DNA of 64,000 nt. Source: Steinernema hermaphroditum (lineage: Eukaryota > Nematoda > Chromadorea > Rhabditida > Steinernematidae). Shown here one piece after another: positions 11,625 through 25,300 of the stretch (its first letter is position 1; every line of letters starts with the position of its first letter). The DNA lies in contig CM059625.1 of assembly GCA_030435675.1 (NCBI GenBank), positions 8,804,001-8,868,000 of the forward strand, read 5' to 3'. The translations under genes were made by a program, and so were the position numbers. The notes below the pieces were generated by a model. That model worked only from the letters and a program-made list of their open reading frames with translations. It had not been told where the DNA came from and searched no databases.

Positions 11625-14168
11625 CTATTCTTGTCCAGTTGTGATTAACTTCAAATATTCTTTGACAGTTTTCGCCAGCTCGTATGCAGCTGAACACGTT
11701 TTATCATTGTTGATAAATTCGGTACTGCAGCAGTCGGTGAGAACAATGGACGCTTCCACCATTTTGTTCATGACCACCTCTACTCGGCGAGTTCGGTCTG
11801 CCTCGGGTATGAGTGCAACTATCTTTTGAATGAGCCGTGAAATCTAAGCATACAAAATATAGGACTTGAACGATGCTGACACGTACTATGCGTGCATGCG
11901 ATATTGAGCTCTCTGCGAGCATGTCATTCTGAGCATCTGCCAGAAGATTGCGGATCGCATGTGTGATCACCTCCGTTTCTTTTATGAGAGCGTCAGAGTA
12001 CTCTGAAATGAGGTTTTGCAAAACTGCACTTGAATGTTGCATTCAGTACTCGAATAGATCGGCATATCACCTCGGAATCGCTCCATCGGACGAGGCTGGC
12101 CGTAGCCAGCGGTGGTATTTGTACGCACTGTCGAGTATCCCCCGAAAGGTTTCGGATTGTGCGACTCCCAAGCTCCTGAAAAGTTAGTGGTTTTCAAATG
12201 TAATCCCCTTTTAAGAACTGACCATTGCTTTCGTTTCCATAAAATTCGTTATTCGGCTTAGCAAAACTCGGTGGCATGTTTACAGGTGAAACAAGATGGG
12301 TGGTAGGCGAAGGATTTCTTCTGAGAAGGGCAAGACTGTGATCTTTATGCGCCTTAAGCTCGGCATGTAGCTTGACATTGTCGTTTTTCAACTCATTCAT
12401 AGCTTCTTGGATGCTGGACAAGTGTCTCAAAACAGTCGCGTTGCTAGCCGTAAGTTCGCGAACTTTGCCGTCACTTTCGTTCAGCTTTTCTTTAAGTTCC
12501 AAATAGTCGTCCACAGTGACATCGGGATGCAGTGTTTGGTTCTTTTCTCCAATTTCCGATTGGTTCTCCGACCATCTTTTTGCGAAATTCGAAGTGCGCG
12601 ATTTGCTTCGTGGACTGTCCGCTACTTCGTCGTAATCCCGACTTCCATCGTCGAACAGGACAGAAGGATCTTCTGAGTTCTGCGCCGAGTTTGCCTTGGA
12701 ACTCTCCCTCTTCTTTACTGCTGCTGTGACCAGGACGTCTTCGACCTTTACAGGTAGGTCATAGAATCGACGCTTACACTCGGAAAGAACGTCGATTATA
12801 AGTGTAGCAAAGTCCGCTGTATCATATTTTGCTAGTTTTTGACGGAGTTGGTTTCTCGTGGCCGAAAGTGCCGGGTTTGGCTATAACGTTCATCTCATGA
12901 AGCGATACTTCTCCATCATAAAGAAACTTACCGGTAAAAAGACGGCGACAAACTGGTCAGCACCAATGTCTAAGGTCTGCATGTTGTTGTGCGATGCGTT
13001 CCAAGCGCGTACAACATCTCGTCGGTCGATCTAAGCAAAACGTAGAAATACGATGGACCATACTGTCGATACCTCATCATAAATGTCCTGAGCCAGTTTC
13101 TCAAGCTGTTTTCCCGAAAGCGTTGTCATCTCTTTTCGAACCTTTGCGAGCTCTCCGGTCGAACCCATCCGTTGCTGAAAACTTCCCACAAGTTCCGGAA
13201 CCAAGAAGTGGACTTGGCGAGAATGTTCCGGACGTCGACCGCATAAAAACAAAGAGAGTCGATCTGTAACATCGAACTGGATTTGTTCCAACCGTGAAGC
13301 GAGATCATTCTGAAAACTTTCCTTCAGTAAATTGAAAAAAAAAACATGTTACATACATGGTTTTCCAATCGGGCAACGTCAACAGCCGTAAGGTCTCCTG
13401 CATTCGGCCGAGCTGGATCCGCGCCGTACAGAGCTAGCAGTTCCACCTAGAATGCAAAAGGTCAAATTATTTATTTTATCGAGTTTCTGTTATCCATGCT
13501 ATCCATGTAATTCATTGATTATGTCCGTTGCAAGCAGTCTTATAGTTATCAACTTACCTGCAAAAGCTGGTTTTCCTTCGCTGCCACATGAAGGGGGGTG
13601 TTCTGTTTTTCGGCATCGGCGTAATTGACATCTGCTCCTAAGGCTAATAACCTAAACAATATAGATAAACACAATCGCCAAAGTTTTGTCCAGACCGAAG
13701 TGTTGTTTCCACTCGATCCGTACGGACACAGGACCACAGCTGCCGATTTAGGTCATCCAGTGAGGTCTCATCACGGGATGGCTTCAAGGTGAAGAGAAGT
13801 TGTGAATACTTTGCCTTTATGAAGTTTTCTTTCGTAGGAATGACGGCATCACTGAACAATCCGACGCGTTACCTTTCACTGAGTAACTGATACCTTGCCG
13901 TAGGCTTGATCTTTGCTTTATTGAACGCAGATGGATCAATCAGTGAATGCTCCCAGATGTTGTTTGATCCACTGGCGTAGAGCAAGTGGATGAGGTGCAG
14001 TTGCTCCTTGCTCCACACTCCGTGTTTTAGAGAACGGATTCGACTGAGGTGGCTACCCAAATTGCGGTGGACATAACAGCACTCGGAGCAGATAAGAACA
14101 CAGCGATGAAGCGATGCCCATTCTGGATCCTTCGCACCACAGTCGGCACATATGGATGCCGAGTCCAT
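11625..14168 (-). CDS. git-1: GIT-family ArfGAP with ankyrin repeats and Spa2 homology
   Basis: Ten exons (13894-14168, 13696-13851, 13558-13651, 13357-13446, 13073-13309, 12932-13030, 12223-12880, 12050-12175, 11887-12002, 11625-11843) close in frame to 689 residues; introns are 42-51 nt plus one of 111. The N-terminal ArfGAP zinc finger shows [17 protein letters not shown], then CSEC and [15 protein letters not shown] with the expected Arg. Ankyrin repeats follow ([21 protein letters not shown]). Next come two Spa2-homology repeats, [16 protein letters not shown] and [15 protein letters not shown], a coiled coil ([11 protein letters not shown] onward) and a C-terminal helical bundle resembling the paxillin-binding focal-adhesion-targeting-like domain. 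GIT proteins scaffold PIX and paxillin and stimulate GTP hydrolysis on Arf at focal adhesions and synapses. Start is the first ATG of the frame. The gene is divergent from TAF3, 562 nt apart. The family call is secure; orthology within GIT is inferred. Confidence 0.92.
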
Positions 14169-14730
14169 TTCTGCAAGCGATGTAGCTCGGCTTATGGGAT
14201 GCGATAAGCGTAAAATCAGAGATAAAAACGACAAATCAGCGAGTGGTCAGCCACATTACAACAGCTGTGCGGGTAGACGGTCGTCGAAAGTTCACACAGC
14301 ACAAGAGTGCGGTCCCGCCAAGAAGTTCCTTCGTGCTGTTCGCACTACGGTTGATCGCAACTAATTTTATATTTGTTCGTGGTACTTCTCCAGTTGCTGT
14401 TTTGAAGCATGGATTTTGGATTATGAAAGAGGGAAACATTGCGTACTAGCGGAAGTCGAGTAAACTGCGATTAGATGCGACATGACAATCTGAAATCCGC
14501 ATTGCTTTCCTATATGTTTGTCGTCAGATTCAACCATGTGCGATGCGTAATAGAAATAAAGGCACCATTTCCCGCGCATTAGTCTAAGTGAGACGAACCG
14601 CGAGAAGGCGACTAAAGGAGACATTGAACCATTTGTTCCCGGTCCACTGGTGCTTCTTCAAGAGTCGCGAACGTTCTTGACTGGTGTAATTCAGATCTGT
14701 AGGAAGCAGAGGACGGGCCTGTCTTTCGAC
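14169..14730. promoter_or_regulatory. shared 5' region of divergent GIT and TAF3 genes
   Basis: The 562 nt between the two head-to-head start codons must hold both promoters and 5' UTRs. No TATA element stands out at a convincing distance from either start. Short open frames on both strands (around 14236-14449 and 14421-14624) have no recognisable content and no splice link to the flanking genes. Whether regulation is shared is inferred only from the arrangement. Confidence 0.45.
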
Positions 14731-17700
14731 ATGGCTTCGTCGTCGTCCTATTCAATCGATGCCACCGAGGATTACACAAACACGCTTCTGAAGCGTTCGG
14801 CGGCCAAGATCATAATGAACGTGGGATTTGCAAGTGCCACAAACGTAACTCTTGACTACACGGCTGACCTGCTTGAAAGATGCTTACTAAAGCTTCTGAC
14901 GGACACCAAGAGAGTCGCTGAACATAGTAAGGAATAGGTCGGCTAATCGTATTCCATGAATTCTCTTTCAGGTGGACGAACTAGAGTGACAATGACCGAC
15001 GTTGATCACGTCTTCAAGAAGTCAAATATAAGTTTTATGGAGCTTCACGACTACCTACACCAAGTGAAGCCATTTCCACTGAGCATAGAGGTCTGTATCT
15101 TTAAAATGCTTGATGCAGTCTTTTTCTTCTACAGGTCCCTGAGTATCCCATTGAGCCGGACAATCCCATAGATTTCGAAAGGGCGCCAGAGAGCGAAATC
15201 GTGGACAGGATATCGTCAATAGACAAGTTTCTGCCCACGTGCTTTCCGGAAATTAAACCAATCGAAATTGTTCCGGAACTCGACGTTTCCAACACGTCAA
15301 ACACTTCAGAAGCCTCTGTTAGTGAACCTGCCATTCCTGAAACTTCGGCGCCTGTGGAAGAGTCTCCTCCTTCGCCTCCTCCACAACCTCCGCCTCCATC
15401 CACACAAAAATCTGTGAAACAAATGTAAGTCTCGATTACGTCGGCCATTACAATCAAAGGAATGCAGGAATCCGTCGGACAGAAAGGCTGCATTTCCGGA
15501 GTTCACCGATAAAGCCACTAAGGAGCTTGGGTTCAAGATACGGACCCAACAAGTGATTGCAGAAGAAAAAAGAGCGAATGAAAAGAAGAAGACGGACAGA
15601 AAATCAAAGAAACATGTACCATCCGTGGGTGCATCTTCATCTACTTCTGCCGAGAACTCTTCGGCATATTTCCGACCAACTAGTTCTGGTTTTGAGAAGA
15701 ATTCATCTCCTATCAATAGGCACAGCGAACCTCTCTCTCTGAACTCCAATGGAGATAATAAGAACGTATGTTTTTTTAGAAATTTATTTTATTGGTCAAC
15801 TGTTGCACGAGTTTGCATTTGCAAATGTGTCGATGTAGTTGGTGATGTCTTGTGATGTGGAGCACACGGTTTCAGCGAGCTTCGACGGCTTCCACATGGG
15901 GATCACGCACTACACCCTCTCATGTGGATTCTGCTACCCGGATTCATCAGGAAAAGCTGATCGCTCTCAGCAAGACGCTGCTCCGCAAATCCACCGAAGC
16001 TTTGAGTGCTAAAAAGACAGCGCCCAGTCGGCCACAACCACCACCACATCAGCCACCACTACCACATTCACATTCTTCTTTACCACAGCACTCGGTAGGG
16101 TCATTTTGCGGTATTCTGTGAAGCATCAGTGTTTGGGCGCATCCAGTAGTATATGTAGTTTCAACATTTACCTAGAATGTTCAACTATTAATTACAGCAT
16201 GAAGCGAGTTTCTCTAAGAGAAAATCAAAGGAAGAAAAGAAACCGAAGGAGGACAAACGAAAGGAGGGGAAACCCACCGAACGTACATCGGCAAAGCAAA
16301 CCTCTGGCAGCGGTGAGAGCGCAAAAAACGTTCCACCCGCGAAGCCTTCGGAACGATCTAGTATATTTCCAAAGATGGAAGGCGTTGACATTGCGTATGT
16401 AACATGCATCTTTCTGACTTGTAGTTGTTTTATCTTCAGAACCTCATTTCTGCAAAGCACCCCAATATTTAAAACAAGTACTCAACCGCCTCCGCCATCA
16501 ACTTCAGTCCCAATTAAATTAACACCTCCTCCTGCCGTACCTAGCTCAGATGGGAAGAAAAAGTCGAAGATTAAGAGAGATAATAGTGAAAGCAAACCCT
16601 CAGTTGTCGAAGAGATTCCCAAGCCAAAACAGGATCCTCTTGTATTGCCTGGCCCTTTCGATTTCGATCGTAGGTCGTCTGTGATACTCAGTTTTACTAC
16701 ATTTCTTGCCTTCAGCGTTACCGTTAGAGGCTGTCTCGCCCGCCCCATCGTCGAAAACAGTGTCAATGGATGCACCCGATCTCGTCGACGATGCAACAAA
16801 TCCCTTTACTCTTGAAGACAACACAACCGCGAATGATTCGCGGAAATCGCTATCAACTACACTAACCTCATTTCCTCGCCTGGAAAACAGCTCTGTACAG
16901 CTAGACACTCCTTTACATAAGACCCACAAATCTAAGAAAAAGAAGGAGAAACGCGACAAGGAACACAAAGAGAAGAAGCGAGATAAAGAGCACAAGGAGC
17001 ACAAGAAAGAAAAGAAAAAGGCCCATAAGGAACACCGCAGATCTCGGTCGCCAAAAGATGTCGTTCGTCGACCTCAAGAGGCCAAGCGTATGTCGATTGC
17101 TCCTTACCGCCCCTCATTAACGGTGTTCTAGCTGAGCACGAAAATCGACCCACCGAACCTAAGCTTCCGAAACTTAAAATTCGCTTCGGGCCATCGTCCG
17201 GCTCATCTGTTTCAGCCAGTCCCATGCAGTCTCCCCAAAATCAAGTGGAGAAGATTCAGCCCCCTGTAGAGCATCTAGTTCCTGTATCTCCAGATGATAT
17301 GCCAATTCGCTTTTTGAGGTAAACATCAAGAAAAGAAATCCGTTCAATGTAACATTTAGCGAAAGACTGAAAACTCCGACTCCTCAAAGAAACAGTTCTC
17401 CATTGCCAAAAGCGGAGGAAGCACCTGCTAAACTTCCTGATAAGGTCCGCTTGAAGGAAACGCCCACAACTAACGATGCCCTCCCTCACAATGACGGTGC
17501 CGGAAGACACTCAGCGATGGGTGATGACAAGAAGCTGCTATTACAAGAAAAGCAAAGAAGTGAGGAAAAGAAAAAGAGACTGGAAGAAAAGAAGAAGAAG
17601 AAGGAAAAGAAACTCGAAATCGAACGGCAACGAGAAAATGACAAGGAAAAAGTACGACACACCCCAAGCGATCTTTCGAAACTGATTACGGAAAAAGTTA

Positions 17701-18632
17701 AATCAGAAGAGAAGCGCGTCGATAAAGTGTCGCCGGAAGAGAAAGCTGCGAAGAAGGAACGGAAGGACCTGTTGCAGACCGCGATAAGTAACAAAGCTGA
17801 CAACTCTTCCAGGTATTTTTATACTCATGCTGTTGCCTCTTCAAAAACAATTTAGATGTGAAACGCCGAAGATGAGAGAAAGCGAAAAGCACATTGAGAA
17901 GCATTTAAAGAAAGCAAAGAGCAGTCAGCACAGCAAAAGTGTGTCGAGGTCTGAGACTCCTTTGTTTTCGGAACAGCGTCCAAGTTCCTCGTCATCAATG
18001 AAAACCCCGGTTAAGAAAGATAAGGATAAGGAACGCCAGAAGGAACGTCAACGGGAGAAGGAAAAGCGTGAAAAGGAGAAAGAGAAGGAACGTGAAAAAG
18101 AGAAAGAACGCGAGAGAGAAAGACGCGAACACAAAGAGCGGGAAGAGCGCGAAAGGCTACAGCGCCAACGTGAGCAGGAAGAGAGCGTGCGGCAAAACCA
18201 GGAGGCTATCAGTGACAGGGACAGTGACACCGGCGATGACTCAGTGGACGAGAGAAGATTTGAACCTCCTGTAAGAAACGAAAGCGCAGTGCAGTCCTAA
18301 CCAGGCTTTTCCAGGGGCGTCAATTTACACAAACATTTGGAACCATCGATATGGACAACGTATGGGTCTGTCCCGTATGTAATGTAGCCTACGTTGAAGG
18401 GGAAACTAATATGGTAGGTTGTGACAAATGCGACAACTGGTTTCACTGGTAAGATCCGAGTGCTCTTCGTCGTATTGTATTATTGTTCAGGACTTGTGTT
18501 GGACTTGCGGAAGCCCCTCCGGAAAACGAAAAATGGTACTGTCCATCTTGTACAGCTGCCATGCAAAAAAGCCGAAAGAGACCTCATGGATCGACCGGTG
18601 CAAAGAGAGGTGCAAAGAAGCGCAGGGTTTGA
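14731..18632 (+). CDS. TAF3: TAF3, TFIID subunit 3 with histone fold and PHD finger
   Basis: Thirteen exons (14731-14926, 14972-15090, 15135-15424, 15468-15765, 15876-16094, 16198-16394, 16440-16669, 16716-17087, 17132-17318, 17360-17812, 17856-18270, 18315-18448, 18491-18632) close to 1083 residues. Residues about 15-115 form the histone fold that pairs with TAF10 (LLKRSAAKIIMNVGF, YTADLLERCLLKLL, FMELHDYLHQVKPF). A long middle is Ser/Pro-rich with blocks of Lys/Glu/Arg, for example at 16930-17040 and 18010-18180. The C-terminal PHD finger reads CPVCNVAYVEG, MVGCDKCDNWFHW, CVGLAEAPPENEKWYCPSC. It matches the TAF3 PHD that reads H3K4me3 and anchors TFIID at active promoters. The protein ends in a basic nuclear-localisation-like tail (KRGAKKRRV). 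Start is the first ATG of the frame; a GTG-led upstream extension is not needed. Intron lengths are mostly 41-46 nt, with two near 105. The assignment is strong because both end domains are intact and in frame. Confidence 0.92.
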
Positions 18633-21600
18633 ACTCATCTCATATAGGAAACATACACTACTCAATGAATGTTCTATTTTGCTCTACTCATATTCATGAA
18701 ACTGTTGATTCTCTTTACTTTTCGGGTCAAAAATGTTCTACAACAGAAAAACTTATTTTCACTCTAGCCAAGACCAATACCTGTATTCACCATTTCACAA
18801 ATGTGACTCTATTGCTCTGACTGTTCACTCAAGTGCATAATGTTTTTGTGCCATTGTATAAAATGATATAAAACACAACTTGCAGACCGCCTAGAAGAAG
18901 GGGAATACAACATATGGAGCGCGTATTGCGAAAAGCTCTCTTGATGCGCTAATCCCGCGCAGCAGACGGCGTCTGGTAGCGCGATAGGTATTCGATCACG
19001 ATGGCCAAGAATGCCCGTTACGCAATACGTCTGGCCAAACGTTCTTTCCGGTCGCCGCGCGCCAACTGCTTGCGATTATGATTTTGATCCGTTTTGTTAG
19101 CGCCACAACCCCTTGTTTGCACGTGGCCTACATCTTTACTCTTGCAAGTTTGATCTGCAGTTTGATCGTAGTTGACAGAACATTAACTTTAGTGGTACCT
19201 CTTTCCCTTTGACTCATTTTGTCTATTCACTTGAATTGCGCTCACTTTGTCATTTTCGTCTTTTAGTGTTTTGAATCGGGGTTCATAAGATCCACGTTCG
19301 CAGCCAAACCTCAATAGACTGCAATCAAAACGTCTATATACTATATTACTTAAGATCCATCGCGACATTCCAAGATCAAGCACTGTATGTGCCTAGTGTG
19401 AAGTATATGGGTGCAGTTTTTAAATGTTTGCCGTGGTGTGTCTAGGGAGGCATTGGTCATTGTTTTGGCAGATATGAAGTCCTGATGATAGCTGTCTCGT
19501 CCAATTCCCGAAATCTTATTTGCGCTGTGTGAGGCTTCCGGGCTCCCTCCAATAGTGTCAATTCGTCATTCAATCAACTGACCATGAAGGCGGAGTCGCC
19601 GCTACTCGAGAAGGACAGCATTTATGTAATCGTAAGCGTAAGTAATGTAAGCGGTCAACTAATTTGCATGGGCGCTAGGAGACAGCCTCTCATATTTGAG
19701 ATGTGCGAAATTCAACGCTTCCCTGTTTGCACCGCACGAATGCAAACGAACCACCTTGCCCCTCGCTTCCTTGTATTACTCTTTCGCATAATTATGCATG
19801 AAATTTTCCCACTCTTCTCGATTTCCCTCTGAAAACGATTCTTTGAGTGTCACTTTCGGAGCGGCCCTATGCCACGCCGTGATTTGATTTCGGCAACAAC
19901 TATCTGTCGTCGCGCACTTGCTGACTCTGCTCTTTAGCGCGATGCTGGACATTCCATTCAGCGAAAAGCTGTGTTAAAGGAACTCAACATGCGGCGAACG
20001 AGATATGCAGATTTTTTGCTGATTTATTTGCTCGGGTATTCACTTGGGGGTGCTGTCGCGCCGCGGGCGATGGATCATGTGGGCTTCATGTCAAAACTAT
20101 CCGCGCTAGTAAACTGGGAAGTCACTCGGATATCGACGCTAAACTGAAACGGGCAAAATTTTCGATTCCCTTCTAGGCTTCCTTCGAAATTGTATCTAGA
20201 AAGTGAGTTAATTTATGTACTTGCCCTTGCGAATTACCATCCGAATACCTTAATTTTGGATGTATCTCAAGAGTCTCCGTTCTTCTTCAAAGTTCAAAGC
20301 TTATGAGAAAACCATCCAATTGTAAAAAAAATGGGCGCAATCAGAAGTGCGCCCACAGGGTCTCGGGCAGGTTGTAGGTGTAAGGACAAAGCTGTGTCCG
20401 ACCGTCAGTTGTTCCCCCTTTTGCCCCTCTAGACCACTGCTCCCGTCCTTTTGCACGCTCTCGTCCCACGATGTCAAACGGCGGCTTATCCCGATATCAT
20501 CATTCACCTCTTTAATCATTGATTAATCAACGTTCGCCAAAAGATGTTCATGTTCATTTTGTCCGCACCGTTCCTCAAATGTCCGTTTATGTGTTGAAGT
20601 CACGATGCCGATGCTTATTAAGTCGTTTGTTGAACAGAGTGTTAAGGCAGAGCGAAGTCGATGGACAACGGGTATTGAGTTACGCTTGCTGTTCCTTGGA
20701 CACTCACCTGTCCTATTGGTCGCGCCTGCTCACTTTTTTTATAAAAAAAACTATGTGCTGCATATAAAATTCACAGCAGTTGTCGGAGATTGTTTGTGAA
20801 CGAGCCGGTGCACGAAATTTTGAGAAATTTTTTGAAAAAAGAAATTTCGAAATTTTAGTTCGAAGCTGTGTTTTTATGCATGTAAGCAGCAATTGGTGAC
20901 AATAATCGGATATTTTTCTACACCCCTAACAACGCGTGTACTAAGTCTTCGACGCGCCCGAGGAGACCACATGGAATTTGAGCGCTTAATGATAGCCCTT
21001 CCTTGTCAGAGCGCGGTTCCGACAACTTCTGGATAACAGCAACTAATTAAGGCCCGTTGATAATCGAATTCGTATTTACTTTGCGCCAGTCTTTAACATC
21101 ACTTTCTGGATGACCTTTACGCTCTACTCATACGCTTCCTATCGATTTACTGTGTCATTTGGTTGAAACTTTTGACGGACATTTGTGGATTAATCGACTT
21201 ATTCCTTAAGACGCATCGTTGTGTGAGGCGAATCTCCTAAGTATTAATTTACTGCTACCACCACTTAATTGTACAGTGCCAATAATTGAGCGCTAATGCA
21301 CTTATCCATTGACTTCTGGTGGGTGCTTACACTTCAAGTAAGCGTCTTGGCATCGCCTAATTTGATTTCAAGCCGCTGAGTTTTAGCCGCAATCAACTGG
21401 GACTGCAGCTAATTTACGTAATTGTTCATCATAACGTGATAATCTGCCTAATAGTGCGCGACTTCCCAAAGAAGGGTCCATATCAATGACGGTGTTCGGA
21501 ACCAACACAAAGAGCGATTTGTCGGCAGTAAGGCGCCTATTTGCCAAAGATGCCTGCCTAATGCGTGAGGGCCTGTCATTCACTTCGAGTGCTGACCGGC

Positions 21601-22317
21601 GCCCACTCCCAGGTCAGCGGGCTGACAGCTATCGCCTAGCTTGCGCTGTCTTTACTTGCCTTAATATCATCTTTTTCGCGATGTTCTTCCTGATTACTTT
21701 CTGATTTCGTCCCCTAGCTGTTTTCGATCGGCATGTAATGACTGGATGCAAATTGCCACCTTGTCTCTGCCGACGTAATCAAGGGGACGGTTGCCTCAAG
21801 CAGCCGGGTGCCGTGCGGGCGGTGCTTGAATATAGATTGAACGGATTAGGCGATCGCTGCTTGCGCTTCGCTAATTAATTGGCGGTTATGGCGTCAGGTG
21901 TCTCTTGTTTTGTCCATCTTCAATTGCAGCGAATAAGCCATTAGTTTTCGCTGTGCCACTCATACTACTAGTCTCATCGGACTTGTAAACCGGGCGACCA
22001 CCGACCATCAATATGTCAATCATTTGACAATGTCAATGCTCGGTTCATTTTATTCCTTTCGTCGGGATTTTTTTTGTGCTTCTTAGCGTCTTTAATGTTT
22101 TTGGAAAATATGTTCACATATCGTTTTGGCTCATCGGAAACGCTACAGTGTATTTTTCGCCTTTGTGAAAGCCTTTTACATGTTTAAATCACGTTCGCCG
22201 CGCGTTCGCTTAAGGGAAAACCATAAGGTACCTCCTCCCACAACAAGTAATTTATCGGCGTATCTAATTTCCGTGCATTTTCCCTATTTTCACGTGTGCT
22301 TAATAGTTTTCAGGGTC
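18633..22317. other. 3.7-kb gap upstream of SYG-1-like gene, ATTA-rich
   Basis: No exon could be supported here. The right half (about 20,500-22,000) is rich in TAATTA/ATTAAT words, including ACTAATTAAGG near 21,041, GCTAATTAATTGG near 21,871 and a perfect 12-bp palindrome TTGATTAATCAA at 20519-20530. These resemble homeodomain sites and suggest cis-regulatory DNA for the adhesion gene to the right. A 26-codon ATG-led frame near 19,001 and longer frames around 21,486-21,704 show no domain and are not called. Confidence 0.45.
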
Positions 22318-25300
22318 ATGGGACCAGGGATATTCTTCTGGCGATTACAATGTTTGCTTTTGTCCCTGATACTGTGCTCCACAACCGCACATCAGCGTAT
22401 TGTCAGAGGTCCTGAGGATACTGTAGGCAGTCTCCATTCGACAGTAATTCTCAGATGCCAGGTTGAAGATCAGGTCAGTTTTGATGCATTTGGCGGAAGC
22501 GCGGCTCTTTTGTTCAAGCCGATGATGAATTGTTCTCTGGGACCTTTCATCATATCCTTACGACCATATGGCGTAACCGCAAATGAGCGGAAGAGAAGCG
22601 CGGGGTATCACCAAATCATTGGTTGCGCAAGCGATGCTACGAATTAATTTGGCGGTGTCAACTTCCGAAAGCGTTGTTTACCCTTTAGAAGAAGAGGGCT
22701 TGAAATGGTGAAGGGGTGAAAGCATCAGAGCATTCCATTTATTACAAGCAGGTACCAATTGATGTGAGCGAGAAAGTATTATAAGTGGGACCTGACATTC
22801 GACGACTGTATTGGAAATAATTAAAACTAAAAATACAAAAAAAAAATAAAAACTAGTTTAGACATTTCAATCGCTGATGGCAATGATCACTCTGAAAAAA
22901 AAGAATGCCTTTTTGAAAGCATACTAATCTTTGGTTGTTTCAGAAAGGAGCCGTACAATGGGTAAAAAACGATTTTGGGCTGGGCACAGATCGTGCTCTA
23001 CCGGACTACAGAAGATACAGTATGGTTGGGAGAGTGAATGAAGGAGAGTATCATCTGAAAATCGAGAACGTTACTCTTGAAGACGACGACATCTATGAGT
23101 GCCAGCTAGAACAAGTGCTCGATAATGCTGGACAGAGATCGACACCTGCCAGACTCTCAGTGCATGGTAGAATAAGACAAAAGTCCAGTTTTGCACAAAT
23201 TACTTTTTCAGTTGAACCTCAGGCACCTCGAATGATTTCGGCGCAACACGTAAGCGCCGTTGCAGGGATGGAACTGCGACATTCTTGTACAAGTGTCGGT
23301 GGTCGGCCTGCTCCTAAACTCGGATGGGTCATTTCTGACTCTCCTCAATTTTCCAACAATGTTACATGGCTTGGAGATTCACGAACGAGACTCTCTTTCT
23401 CTCAAGGTAGTAACGTCAAATTGTGCAAAGAGTAGAAAGCTCCCTTTCAGACAGTCGCAAGACAAGTGGGGCATCTCTACAAGCCCGCATCATCAATGCA
23501 AATCAGGAGAACAGTCGCTTATTTAGTGTTTTTTCTAATGTGAGGTACGAATTCAGCTCATATGTCAATCATGCGAGAGAATGCAAATGCGTCCGGTGCT
23601 AGCCATTGTGCGCGGCGATGACAATAGGGGTCATGTTTACTTTCCACTGAAGAGCTTCTTGCCGAATGGACAGGGCAAGATGGAATAACCCTTTTTTTTA
23701 GTTTCATCCCGAAGGCCGATTACGACGGAAAGTACCTGATGTGCATTGCGCGGCACGAAACGTATGGGAAAGAAGTGAGGAGCGCCGCGGTGCGCATGGA
23801 CCTCAAATTCGCCCCACGCGTCTCTCTGTCCGTGGTCAACGGCGAAATGAAAGAAGGCGAAGATGTTGTCCTGCTGTGCAACGTTGATGCTAAACCCATC
23901 TCTACTCTCAGGATCTCCTGGTTTCACAAAGGAAATCACATCAGAGACAAAACAACTGATGTAAGATAAGACAAAAATTAATATAATGTAATGGTTTTAC
24001 TCCAGTCGTTAGTTATGAGAGATCTGCGTATGATCGACCATGGAAGTGAGGTGGTTTGCAGCGCAAGCAACCAAATTGGGACTACAACCGCTTCGATGAT
24101 CCTAAATATCACTTGTAAGTGCGCTACTTGCGACCAGACCCATTCAGTGTGTTGTAGATGGACCGCGTTTCGTAAATGAACCGCAGAATATCGAGGCCTT
24201 GCCAGGAGAATCGGTGCACATGTCTTGCCACGCGACTGGAAACCCAACGCCCGAAATCGTTTGGTACAAAGTTGGACAAAACAGTCCTCTATCGAAAGGA
24301 GAAAAGTATGAAAAACTTCTGGGACACTGCACTGTTAATTGTTTTCAGCTTCACGATTGTTTCCGTGCATAAGTACCAAGCTGGAGAGTACTACTGCTTG
24401 GCATCAGTGCCTGGGTTCCAACAAGTCAACCAGTCAAATTACTTATTCATTCGAGGACCTCCCAGCGTAAGACTACCGCCAGTTTTATATGCGAACAAGA
24501 AAGAGGACTTCCAGTTCCATTGTGATGTAGGTTACCCGGTTCATCTTCAATATGCGACCTTGAATCAGATATCTGGACGGCCTTTGGCTCACGAAGTCGT
24601 CTGGTGGCACAATGGAAAAGTGCTTGACACGGCGAGTCTTGAGGGCCGCGTTGAAATCAAGCAAATCCCCACCCCTACGGGCATGCAGAGCCAGCTCTCT
24701 TTCCACAACATCGAAGACATGGACTTCGGAGTGTACAACTGTTCAGCTGCTAACCCCTTCGGAAGCAAATCGGAATCAGTCGAATTGAGAGAACAAAGTA
24801 TGTGCGTAAAGTGCTTCGTTTTTACTTTATCCAATAGGTGTTGGACGGACCATATCCAGAATGATCTCGGAGACCGGGAATTATGTGATGGTTGCTGGTA
24901 TTCTCTTCATATTAGCCGTTGCCTCGCTCATCTGTCTTGGCTGTTTGTGCTGCATGTGTCGCAAAAGATGTATGAGGCGGACAAAGAAGATATCTGGTTT
25001 GAAATGTGTCTGACATGAATGCAACTCTATTTCCCTCTTTAGGTGATCATGCTGACGTCACCATAAAGTGTGAAGCACTCGACGGAGGTCAGTTTTATCC
25101 TGAAATGTATAGTGGATCGCCGTCCAATCCAGATGATGTCACCATATATTCAAAAGTACTCAAAAGCTTGCGATGATCCAGTCAATGAGGACTTTTCCAG
25201 GATTACATCGCCATTCCGCAAAATAATCCAGATCTGGATTATCTTCCGCCTCCGACGTTCCAAAGCGTGAACGGTAGCCCCTATCAGTACTACAATCCGT

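Noticed and set aside
17560..18200. Lys/Glu/Arg-rich stretch as a separate charged protein or repeat element
   Set aside because: It is in frame with, and spliced into, TAF3, where such charged linkers between histone fold and PHD finger are usual.
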